From assembly GCA_964539235.1 (NCBI GenBank), contig CAZIIK010000068.1:1-14906 (forward strand): a stretch of DNA of 14,906 nucleotides. The letters are read 5' to 3'. The stretch is from CAZIIK01 sp964539235. Lineage in GTDB: Bacteria; Pseudomonadota; Gammaproteobacteria; Francisellales; CACEW01. The translations under genes were made by a program, and so were the position numbers. Below the pieces are notes generated by a model. It was not told the DNA's origin. It searched no databases and saw nothing but the letters and a program-made list of their open reading frames with translations. Positions 1 through 6,241 of the stretch are shown one piece after another; position 1 is the stretch's first letter, and each line of letters begins with the position of its first letter.

Positions 1-264
1 CATGAAAATTAGTCTTTTTGGCTTGTGATGATCAAATTTGCATCAAAAATCCAAATGTAGAGTGCATTACGGTAGCATGCTGAAAAATGCCTTTAACAAA
101 GGCTTGGCCGAAGGCAGAAGCTTCTCGGGTACCCTCTTAGAGAATATCAAATTGAAATTGAATTTGGATTCGTTATTTCAACTCAGAGTCGTTTAGAGTC
201 TGTCGTCAAAAAAAGATGTTGGGTTTGCTCAAAGTAAGTTCAAATAATCATCTTCCACCAAGCC
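1..264. other. Left-edge stretch without a convincing gene
   Basis: No reading frame runs in from the left edge on either strand: all three forward frames and all three reverse frames meet a stop within the first 60 bases. The longest notable frame is a 39-codon one at 77-196 (ATG start, or GTG at 62), without a Shine-Dalgarno or recognisable motif. In many gammaproteobacteria truB lies directly before rpsO; nothing resembling truB is visible here, so either the order differs or this is a long or decayed spacer. A small hairpin at 89-103 is listed separately. Confidence 0.5.
83..103 (-). terminator. Possible weak terminator hairpin, minus strand
   Basis: GCCTTT (89-94) and AAAGGC (98-103) form a perfect 6-bp stem with a 3-base loop. 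Read on the minus strand, the stem is followed by ATTTTT (83-88), the layout of an intrinsic terminator. The stem is short and half A/T, and no minus-strand gene ending here is visible, so this is tentative. Confidence 0.25.
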
Positions 265-293
265 TTGCTGTTTCAAAAGCTAGGCCGTACAAT
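265..293 (+). promoter_or_regulatory. Candidate sigma-70 promoter of rpsO
   Basis: TACAAT (288-293) matches the -10 consensus at five of six bases. TTGCTG (265-270) lies 17 bases upstream as a weak -35, with only the TTG matching. Transcription would begin near 300, giving a leader of about 65 bases that contains the hairpin at 313-352. The assignment rests on the -10 match, the ideal spacing and the lack of a gene immediately upstream. Confidence 0.4.
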
Positions 294-312
294 ACGCGAC
301 TGGCTAGACTCA

Positions 313-352
313 GCCATAAATGGGTTTGGTCAATTGGTTAGTTATTTATGGC
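313..352 (+). promoter_or_regulatory. rpsO leader hairpin abutting the Shine-Dalgarno
   Basis: GCCATAAAT (313-321) and ATTTATGGC (344-352) are perfect 9-base complements, and the stem can add two G-U pairs inside (322/343 and 323/342). The base after the stem is the first of the AAGGAG ribosome binding site (353-358). Loop bases GGTTA (336-340) can pair with TAACC (372-376) inside the first codons, and GTTTG (324-328) can pair with TAAAC (360-364) between the Shine-Dalgarno and the ATG, so a pseudoknot is possible. In E. coli, S15 represses its own translation through a pseudoknot in the rpsO leader. An equivalent role here is inference; the pairing itself is seen. Confidence 0.5.
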
Positions 353-364
353 AAGGAGATAAAC

Positions 365-634
365 ATGGTTTTAACCGTTGATAAGAAAGCAGAAATTATT
401 CAGGAATATCAAAAAACAGCAGGAGACACAGGTTCGACAGAAGTACAAGTTGCCTTGTTAACAGCGCGTATCAATGACCTCAGCGGTCACTTTAAAGCAC
501 ACAAACATGATCACCATTCACGTCGTGGTTTGTTACGTGCTGTGAGTCAACGTCGTAAGTTATTGGATTATTTGAAACGTAAAGATTTAGAGGGCTATCG
601 TCAGCTCATTAAACGTTTGGGTCTGCGTCGTTAG
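365..634 (+). CDS. rpsO: 30S ribosomal protein S15
   Basis: S15 is a primary binding protein of the 30S subunit that nucleates the 16S rRNA central domain (platform). The 89-residue product is the same length as E. coli S15. It carries family landmarks: the TGSTEVQVALLTARI segment in the first helices, the H-x-KDHHSRRGLL-type stretch (here HKHDHHSRRGLL, about residues 42-53) and the basic end YRQLIKRLGLRR. The start at 365 is chosen over an upstream in-frame ATG at 320 because it has AAGGAG at 353-358, six bases away, and gives the family length; the upstream ATG lies inside the leader hairpin. It is followed by a strong hairpin and then pnp, the classical rpsO-pnp arrangement. Autogenous control by S15 is plausible from the leader structure. 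Confidence 0.97.
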   Translation: MVLTVDKKAEIIQEYQKTAGDTGSTEVQVALLTARINDLSGHFKAHKHDHHSRRGLLRAVSQRRKLLDYLKRKDLEGYRQLIKRLGLRR

Positions 635-653
635 CGCCGTCTCCTACGTTGGT

Positions 654-680
654 ACAAAGGCCCGTTCTGCGGGCTTTTGT
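654..680 (+). terminator. Strong hairpin between rpsO and pnp
   Basis: ACAAAGGCCCG (654-664) pairs with CGGGCTTTTGT (670-680) around a TTCTG loop, an 11-bp stem with one G-U pair. The T-rich 3' arm and the T run at 691-696 suggest an intrinsic terminator or partial attenuator, similar in position to the rpsO terminator of E. coli, which partly uncouples rpsO from pnp. Confidence 0.7.
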
Positions 681-724
681 GTAGAGGCCGTTTTTTGTTT
701 GGCTTTTCAGGTTGAAAAAGTATC

Positions 725-743
725 GCGGGTTCCCGCAATTTTT
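725..743 (+). terminator. Second terminator-like hairpin in the pnp leader
   Basis: GCGGG (725-729) and CCCGC (732-736) are perfect complements separated by TT. They are preceded by GAAAAAG (714-720) and followed by AATTTTT (737-743). The formal loop is only two bases, so the real fold would be a 4-bp stem with a 4-base loop, possibly lengthened by A-T pairing of the flanks. It could be a second terminator or part of the pnp leader structure; in E. coli the pnp leader is cut by RNase III and mediates PNPase autocontrol. Confidence 0.4.
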
Positions 744-800
744 AATGCCTGTGTTGGCCATTGCAGATATCGGCACTCGTTATGAAGTAAGGAAAATTAC

Positions 801-3020
801 ATGAAAATTTTTAAAAAGACATTCCCATACGGTGAGCATGAAGTTGTATTGGAAACCGGTGGGATTGCACGCCAGGCGACAGCCTCTGTAGTGGTGCGTA
901 TTAAAGACACCATGGTGTTAGTGACTGCTGTTGTGAAAAAAGAAGCACGTGAAGGGGCTGACTTCTTTCCTTTGACTGTGAACTATCAGGAAAAAATGTA
1001 CAGTGCGGGCAAAATCCCCGGCGGATTTTTGAAACGTGAAGGTCGTCCGGCTGACCATGAAACCTTAATCGCACGTTTGATTGACCGTCCGTTGCGTCCG
1101 TTGTTTCCCAAAGGTTTTTATAACGAAATTCAAGTTGTAGCGACCGTTATGTCATTGGATCCAGAAGTGCCTTCTGACATTCCTGCGTTGATTGGTGCCT
1201 CTGCAGTATTGAGTTTATCCGGTGCGCCATTTCAAGGTCCAATCGGTGCGGCACGCGTTGGTTATGCAGACGGTCAATACTTATTGAACCCAAGCCGTGA
1301 AGCGCTTGAAGCTTCAGAATTAGAACTGGTTGTAGCTGGAACAGAAACCGCTGTGTTGATGGTTGAGTCTGAAGCACAAGAATTACCAGAAGATGTGATG
1401 CTTGGTGCAGTTTTATTTGGCCATGAGCACATGCAAGTTGCGATTAAAGCGATTAACGAATTGACAGCTGCTTGTGGTAAAGAAAAATGGAATTGGCAAC
1501 CGGCTGCAGCTAATGAAACTTTAGAAAAGCAAGTGGCGGATTTAATTGCTGACGACTTAAAAGCAGCTTATGGCGTGCATGAAAAACTGGCGCGTTATGA
1601 GCAATTAGCCGTGATTAAAGAGAAACTGGTGGCGCAATTGGTGACAGATGCTGAGAACTCACCGACAGAGGCCGAAGTTTTAGCGATCTTCAGCAATCTT
1701 GAACATCATCATGTGCGTCAAACCATTCTCGATGGTGAACTGCGTATCGATGGTCGTGACACCAAAACAGTGCGTCCGATTCGCATTGAGAACAGCGTAC
1801 TGCCACGTGCTCATGGTTCGGCCGTATTTACACGCGGTGAAACGCAGGCGATTGTGGTGACCACATTGGGAAATGATCGTGATGCCCAGCTGTTGGATTC
1901 CGTGCATGGTGCTGATAAAGATCGCTTCATGTTGCAATACAACTTTCCACCCTACTGTGTCGGTGAAACTGGCATGATGGGTTCACCAAGGCGTCGTGAA
2001 ATTGGTCACGGTAACTTGGCGAAGCGTGCGCTGAAAGCAGTCCTGCCAGCAGCGGAAGAGTTTCCTTACGTACTGCGTGTTGTTTCAGAAATTACTGAAT
2101 CCAATGGCTCCAGCTCCATGGCCAGTGTTTGTGGCGGTAGCTTGTCGATGATGGATGCAGGCGTGCCATTGAAAGCACCGGTTGCTGGTGTGGCGATGGG
2201 CTTGATCAAAGAAGGCGACAAATTTGCTGTATTGACCGATATCCTGGGTGATGAAGATCACTTGGGTGATATGGATTTCAAAGTGGCTGGTACCAAAGCG
2301 GGTGTGACTGCTTTGCAAATGGATATCAAGATTGCTGGGATCACAAAAGAAATCATGTCTGCTGCTTTGGAACAAGCGAAAGCTGGCCGGATGCATATCC
2401 TGAAGCTGATGGGCCAAGCGTTGCCGAAGCCGCAAGAAATGTCGACACATGCACCACGGATCTACACCTTGAAAGTTGATCCAGAAAAAGTGCGTGACAT
2501 TATCGGTAAAGGCGGTGCGACCATTCGCAGCATTACCGAAGAAACTGGTGTTGATATCGACCTGCAAGATGACGGTTCTGTCCAAGTCTTTGCCACAACA
2601 GGTGATGCGGCAGAAGCTGCAGTGAAGCGTATCGAAATGATCACAGCAGAAGTCGAAGCTCAGCAGCATTACATTGGTAAAGTCGCGCGTATTGTTGATT
2701 TCGGTGCGTTTGTGACCTTGCTGCCAGGCAAAGATGGTTTGTTGCATATTTCGCAAATCCAAGAAGAACGTTTGGAACAGGTGGAAGGTGTACTCAGCCT
2801 AGGTCAGATGGTTCGGGTCTATGTCCAAGACATCGATCGCCAAGGTCGTATCAAGTTAGTCTTGAAAGGCATTGACCAAAGCGATATTCCTGAAGATGCT
2901 GAAGTCGGTCCATGTGCTGTGGCTGAAGCAACTGATGCGGCACAAGCGCCTGCAGAAAACACAGAAGCAGAGCCTGCGCCAGCAGACGAAGATGCCGATG
3001 CAAAAACAACTGAAAAATAA
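801..3020 (+). CDS. pnp: Polyribonucleotide nucleotidyltransferase (PNPase)
   Basis: PNPase is a cytoplasmic trimeric 3'-5' phosphorolytic exoribonuclease, often part of the RNA degradosome. The protein has 739 residues against 711 in E. coli. Its order is the first RNase PH domain (about 10-145), a helical linker, the second RNase PH domain (about 310-545), a KH domain with the IGKGG loop at 568-572, and an S1 domain (about 623-692). The catalytic stretch DHLGDMDFK occupies 486-494, so Asp486, Asp492 and Lys494 fall at the same numbers as the metal-binding residues of the E. coli enzyme. The extra length is an Ala/Glu/Asp-rich tail after S1. The start at 801 has TAAGGA at 788-793, seven bases upstream. 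The 3' end overlaps the next gene by 29 bases in another frame. Long frames on the opposite strand are coding-bias shadows. Confidence 0.98.
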   Translation: MKIFKKTFPYGEHEVVLETGGIARQATASVVVRIKDTMVLVTAVVKKEAREGADFFPLTVNYQEKMYSAGKIPGGFLKREGRPADHETLIARLIDRPLRPLFPKGFYNEIQVVATVMSLDPEVPSDIPALIGASAVLSLSGAPFQGPIGAARVGYADGQYLLNPSREALEASELELVVAGTETAVLMVESEAQELPEDVMLGAVLFGHEHMQVAIKAINELTAACGKEKWNWQPAAANETLEKQVADLIADDLKAAYGVHEKLARYEQLAVIKEKLVAQLVTDAENSPTEAEVLAIFSNLEHHHVRQTILDGELRIDGRDTKTVRPIRIENSVLPRAHGSAVFTRGETQAIVVTTLGNDRDAQLLDSVHGADKDRFMLQYNFPPYCVGETGMMGSPRRREIGHGNLAKRALKAVLPAAEEFPYVLRVVSEITESNGSSSMASVCGGSLSMMDAGVPLKAPVAGVAMGLIKEGDKFAVLTDILGDEDHLGDMDFKVAGTKAGVTALQMDIKIAGITKEIMSAALEQAKAGRMHILKLMGQALPKPQEMSTHAPRIYTLKVDPEKVRDIIGKGGATIRSITEETGVDIDLQDDGSVQVFATTGDAAEAAVKRIEMITAEVEAQQHYIGKVARIVDFGAFVTLLPGKDGLLHISQIQEERLEQVEGVLSLGQMVRVYVQDIDRQGRIKLVLKGIDQSDIPEDAEVGPCAVAEATDAAQAPAENTEAEPAPADEDADAKTTEK

Positions 3021-3789
3021 ACGCCAACTGCGAACCCGCAGCGGCATTTTAATTGTGCTGGCCGTGACATTCGTCGCTGCCAGCTTTTTTATGGCTGGCT
3101 ATTGGTTGTCGCGTGTGGGTGCAATCCCTAACTTTGCGGAGATCCAAAACTTCCAACGGCGCCAGCAAGTATTTGTTGCATTCTTATTGCCTAAAATTTG
3201 TCGGATAAACCGTCTGATTGTGTGGCAACGACGTAACGCCCAGCAAATGCATGTGTATTGGTTGCGTAATGGCCGTTTGACACGATCATCACACCATTGG
3301 ATTGAGCAACTGGCGCAACGCTATCAAATCAGCCAGCCGACATTGAATGACTCTTTTTGGTCGCATTTATTGCTGCGTGTTGATGTGATTCCGCCTGGTT
3401 TGGCCTTGGCGCAAGCAGCAAATGAGTCGGGCTGGGGCACTTCGCGCTTTGCTCAGCAAGGCAATAATTTATTTGGTCAATGGTGCTTTACTGCCGGGTG
3501 TGGTTTAGTGCCACGTGATCGTCAGGCCGGTGCGCAATACGAAGTCAAAGCCTTCAAAACAGTACGTGCTGCAGTGCGTGCTTATGTGTATAACCTAAAT
3601 ACCAATGCGGCGTATCAACATTTGCGCCTGATTCGTCAGCAACTGCGTGTGCAGGGGCTGCCGTTATCCAGCACGGATTTAGCCGCTGGCTTAGATCAGT
3701 ATTCGCAAAAAGGGGCGGCTTATGCCCAGTTGATCCAGTCTATTATTGTTCAATATCACCTAAAACAGTATGATTCCGGCCATTGTTAA
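2992..3789 (+). CDS. Bax-like glucosaminidase domain protein, membrane-anchored
   Basis: This is a likely cell-wall hydrolase of the glucosaminidase family (GH73-like), which cleaves the glycan strands of peptidoglycan. It is closest in motifs to E. coli Bax: IPPGLALAQAANESGWGTSR followed by NLFGQWCF and CGLVPRDR. The probable catalytic Glu is residue 145 (codon at 3424) in AANESGWG. A basic N-terminus followed by one hydrophobic segment (about residues 16-37) suggests an inner-membrane anchor with the enzyme in the periplasm. The gene opens at ATG 2992 or ATG 2998, both inside the end of pnp in another frame. Neither has a good Shine-Dalgarno, so translational coupling to pnp is likely. The frame is open further upstream (ATG at 2872), but that part only mirrors pnp. 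It precedes a glycosyltransferase with a 29-base gap. Confidence 0.85.
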   Translation: MPMQKQLKNKRQLRTRSGILIVLAVTFVAASFFMAGYWLSRVGAIPNFAEIQNFQRRQQVFVAFLLPKICRINRLIVWQRRNAQQMHVYWLRNGRLTRSSHHWIEQLAQRYQISQPTLNDSFWSHLLLRVDVIPPGLALAQAANESGWGTSRFAQQGNNLFGQWCFTAGCGLVPRDRQAGAQYEVKAFKTVRAAVRAYVYNLNTNAAYQHLRLIRQQLRVQGLPLSSTDLAAGLDQYSQKGAAYAQLIQSIIVQYHLKQYDSGHC

Positions 3790-3818
3790 GCAACAGCCTG
3801 GTGCGGTGAGTTGACTGA

Positions 3819-4847
3819 GTGGCGCGTATGATACAGACACCCCAACGGATATTAATCAGTCGTACCGATAATTTAGGCGATGTGGTGCTGACTTTGCCAT
3901 TGGCTAAATGGTTAAAGCAGCACTGGCCACAAGTGACTATTATGTTTCTGTGCCGACCTTATGCGGCAGCTATTGTGCAAGCCTGTCCCGATGTTGATGA
4001 TGTCGTGACGTGGTCAGCGGATCAGTCGGATCAACAAGTCTGTCAATCTCTGCAGGCCTTGCAAGTTGATATGATTTTGCATGTGTTCCCTAATCGACAG
4101 ATTGCACGGTGTGCACGGCGCATCAAAATTGCCCAGCGTGTTGGCACCCGTCGTCGTTGGTATCAATGGTTAACCTGTAATCACCGACCCAACTTTAGCC
4201 GCGCACATTCAGCCGCACATGAAGCCCAGTTGAATTTTAAATTATTGGCAGCATTGGGATTAGCCCCTGTGCCTAGCATGGAGAGTCTGCAGCAAGCGAC
4301 GTATCTCGAGCCATCTGCTGAACAGCAGGCATCGATTGCACATTGGATTGATCCACAGCGTTTCACGTTACTCTTGCACCCGTTGTCGAATGGCCATGCA
4401 CGTGACTGGCCACTGTCGCATTACATAGCACTCTATCAGCGTTTGGATCCAGCACAGTATCAAGTGTTGTTAAATGGGGTGCCGGCAGAGCAAGCTCGCA
4501 TGGCAGAATTGGCTGAAAAAATCCCAGCAGCACAGCATTTATTCGATCTAACCTTGGCCGAAAAAGTCGCCTTATTTGCACAATGTGATGGCATGGTAGT
4601 CGGCAGTACGGGGCCATTACATATAGCGGCTGCTTTGGGTATTCCGGTGTTGGGTTTGTTTCCGCCCAAAAAGCGCATCAATCCTCAGCGTTGGGGACCC
4701 ATTGGTCCGCGCGCCAGGTATTTGGTTCATTCGCACATATGTGAGGCTGCGTGTACACAAAATGAATGCGCGTGTATGCAGGCATTGTCGGTTAATCAAG
4801 TCCTGTCTATCATCACGCAATGGCAGCATGAGGGCAGCAACGAATGA
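3819..4847 (+). CDS. Glycosyltransferase family 9, heptosyltransferase-like
   Basis: This resembles the ADP-heptose:LPS heptosyltransferases (GT9, GT-B fold), which add heptose or a related sugar to lipopolysaccharide core on the cytoplasmic face of the inner membrane. Seen: RTDNLGDVVLTLP at 15-27, with Asp21 where family members place the catalytic Asp; a middle segment LLHPLSNGHARDWPL; the donor-site motif GSTGPLHIAAALG around 262-274, with Ser where classical enzymes have Asp or Asn-Asp; and a Cys-rich end (CEAACTQNECACMQAL) typical of many GT9 members. The acceptor and exact sugar cannot be told. The start is GTG 3819, with GGTGAG eight bases upstream; ATG 3828, three codons later, is the alternative. 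The stop overlaps the next start as ATGA, so the two genes are probably translationally coupled. Confidence 0.85.
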   Translation: MARMIQTPQRILISRTDNLGDVVLTLPLAKWLKQHWPQVTIMFLCRPYAAAIVQACPDVDDVVTWSADQSDQQVCQSLQALQVDMILHVFPNRQIARCARRIKIAQRVGTRRRWYQWLTCNHRPNFSRAHSAAHEAQLNFKLLAALGLAPVPSMESLQQATYLEPSAEQQASIAHWIDPQRFTLLLHPLSNGHARDWPLSHYIALYQRLDPAQYQVLLNGVPAEQARMAELAEKIPAAQHLFDLTLAEKVALFAQCDGMVVGSTGPLHIAAALGIPVLGLFPPKKRINPQRWGPIGPRARYLVHSHICEAACTQNECACMQALSVNQVLSIITQWQHEGSNE

Positions 4848-5677
4848 CTACCGCCACTAAACAAATCGTGTTGTGCGCCGATGATTTCGGCCAAGATTTA
4901 ACCATTTCGCAAGGCATTGCAGATTTGCTCACGCAAGGGCTTTTGTCTGCAACCAGTTGTATGACGACCACATCTGCTTGGCCTGAATCAGCCCGTTTAT
5001 TAAAGCCGCTGATTGGTCAGGTCGATATCGGTTTGCATTTGAACCTAACGGAAGGTGATGCCATTGATCATGTACCGACTGTTACGCGTCACGTTAGTTT
5101 TCCTAAGCTCAGTATTCTGCTGGCTAAGGCCTATTGTGATTGGCTGTCAGTCGATGCAATTTTGCGAGAGTTTCGGCGTCAGTTAGAAAATTTTCGTACA
5201 GTGATGGGGCGACTACCTGACTTCATTGATGGCCATCAACATGTGCATCACTTCCCCATTGTGCGTGATGCGTTACGAGTTTTGTATCAAACTGATTTGC
5301 AAGGCCATGCCTGTTATGTGCGTTCAGTATGGTCAGATGTCGGCGAAAAAAGTTGGAAGTCCCGTATGATTCGTCGCAGTGGTGCCAAGGCTTTGGCTAA
5401 ACAACTACAGCGAGATGCGATGCCACACAATGCAAGTTTTGCTGGGATTTATGATTTTTCAGCGGACCCCAAAGTGTATCCACAGAAGATGGCGACTTGG
5501 TTGACCAACATGACGGATCAAGGTTTGTTGATGTGCCATCCGGCTTTACCTGACCCTGAGCATGTCGATGTGATCGCAGCAGCTCGTGCAGTGGAATATC
5601 AGTATCTGGCCAGTGATGCGTTTGCACAATTATTGACCGAACAGCAGGTTGAATTGGCCAGATTTTCCTTAGGCTAG
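4844..5677 (+). CDS. ChbG/HpnK (YdjC-like) family carbohydrate deacetylase
   Basis: This is a probable metal-dependent sugar N-deacetylase of the YdjC/ChbG/HpnK family. Members remove acetyl groups from chitooligosaccharides or act in hopanoid or glycolipid pathways. Metal-site motifs are clear: CADDFG with Asp13-Asp14, GLHLNLTEG with His65, and DGHQHVHHFP at 129-138. The length of 277 residues is usual, and no signal peptide is seen, so it is cytoplasmic. It overlaps the glycosyltransferase by 4 bases (ATGA). This supports a joint role in making or editing a surface glycan, with the deacetylase acting on an N-acetylated sugar; the substrate is inference. There is no clear terminator after it, and the next 560 bases hold repeats. 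Confidence 0.87.
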   Translation: MTTATKQIVLCADDFGQDLTISQGIADLLTQGLLSATSCMTTTSAWPESARLLKPLIGQVDIGLHLNLTEGDAIDHVPTVTRHVSFPKLSILLAKAYCDWLSVDAILREFRRQLENFRTVMGRLPDFIDGHQHVHHFPIVRDALRVLYQTDLQGHACYVRSVWSDVGEKSWKSRMIRRSGAKALAKQLQRDAMPHNASFAGIYDFSADPKVYPQKMATWLTNMTDQGLLMCHPALPDPEHVDVIAAARAVEYQYLASDAFAQLLTEQQVELARFSLG

Positions 5678-5709
5678 GGTCATTGTGAGGTTGTGACTGG
5701 CTAAATACT

Positions 5710-5820
5710 CTACAGTTTGTCATTCACGCAGTTTTTGCCCTGTCATCCCATAACTTCTACTTTGTTATCCTGTGGTTTTTACCTTGTCATCCCAGACTCT
5801 CTACTTTGTCATCCCGCACT
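5710..5820 (+). repeat. Five degenerate 22-bp tandem repeats
   Basis: TGTCAT or TGTTAT recurs with its G at 5719, 5742, 5764, 5786 and 5808, a spacing of 23, 22, 22 and 22 bases. The units from 5733 on can be cut as 5733-5754, 5755-5776, 5777-5798 and 5799-5820, and the first (5710-5732) has one extra base. The approximate consensus is YTCTACTTTGTCATCCC plus five variable bases. The units are diverged from each other, so the array is old or under loose constraint. No function is known to me. Confidence 0.7.
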
Positions 5821-5831
5821 TGATGCGTGAT
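5811..5831. repeat. Imperfect palindrome at the end of the 22-bp array
   Basis: ATCCCGCA (5811-5818) and TGCGTGAT (5824-5831) pair with one mismatch around a CTTGA loop. The last tandem unit runs directly into this hairpin. It resembles the dispersed GTCATCCCGCA...TGCGGGAT palindromes found in many proteobacterial genomes, here with a decayed right arm. Confidence 0.5.
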
Positions 5832-5963
5832 CTAGGCTGTAGACATTCATTTTTGCAATGATCGAACCAGGCCAAACACATTACATGTCACGGTTAAGCC
5901 TTTCAGGTGTTTAAGCCTTTGGTCAGTTATTGCTTTTGAATATGAAAAATTTTGCCCTGCATG

Positions 5964-5978
5964 CCTGGTCAAACCAGG
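5964..5978. repeat. Short perfect palindrome (CCTGGT/ACCAGG)
   Basis: CCTGGT (5964-5969) and ACCAGG (5973-5978) form a perfect 6-bp stem with a CAA loop. It is followed by AATGACA. The right side reads in reverse complement as TGTCATTCCTGGTTTG, another relative of the GTCATCC family, and a similar piece (CAAACCAGGCATGACA) recurs at 6161-6176. Confidence 0.5.
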
Positions 5979-6010
5979 AATGACAGATTGGTTCGCGATG
6001 ACTGTCCCTC

Positions 6011-6128
6011 GCCAAGCTCAGGAGCCTACATTCGACAAGCTCAGGAACCGTTTGTCGAAGTCAAAGAATGCAACCCCTTCGTGCAAAAGGTCTCTGCCCT
6101 TCGATAAAAAATCCCTGAGCCTGTCGAA
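6011..6128. repeat. Inverted pair of TTCGACAAGCTCAGG elements
   Basis: TTCGACAAGCTCAGG (6031-6045) and CCTGAGCCTGTCGAA (6114-6128) are inverted copies with one mismatch, about 70 bases apart. TTCGACAA (6031-6038) also pairs with TTGTCGAA (6052-6059). A partial direct copy, CAAGCTCAGGA, is at 6013-6023, 23 bases before the matching stretch at 6036-6046. This sequence type is a common dispersed intergenic repeat in proteobacteria. A 64-codon frame across it (5980-6174) is repeat-derived and is not called. The rest of the spacer from 5678 to 6241 holds no gene. Confidence 0.6.
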
Positions 6129-6241
6129 GTCGAGCCTATCAGAAGGTTTGGTGCCCCGTTCAAACCAGGCATGACAAAGAAGGCAACGACGAAAAGAGCA
6201 GGAATGGCAAACAGCAGAGCCTCAGTAGTTCTGTCATCCAG

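Noticed and set aside
77..196. 39-codon frame (ATG 77, or GTG 62) before rpsO
   Set aside because: No ribosome binding site, no recognisable motif and an overlapping hairpin; it could be a remnant but cannot be supported as a gene.
320..364. Upstream start extending rpsO by 15 residues
   Set aside because: It lies in the leader hairpin, lacks a Shine-Dalgarno and would exceed the conserved 89-residue length.
2085..2762. 225-codon frame on the minus strand inside pnp
   Set aside because: It is fully contained in pnp, and its His/Cys/Phe-rich composition shows no family motif; a coding-bias shadow.
5710..5820. CRISPR-like array
   Set aside because: The 22-base units are contiguous and diverged, with no constant repeat separated by unique spacers and no cas genes.
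5980..6174. 64-codon frame in the deacetylase-hemL spacer
   Set aside because: It consists of dispersed repeats (TTCGACAAGCTCAGG type) and has no ribosome binding site.
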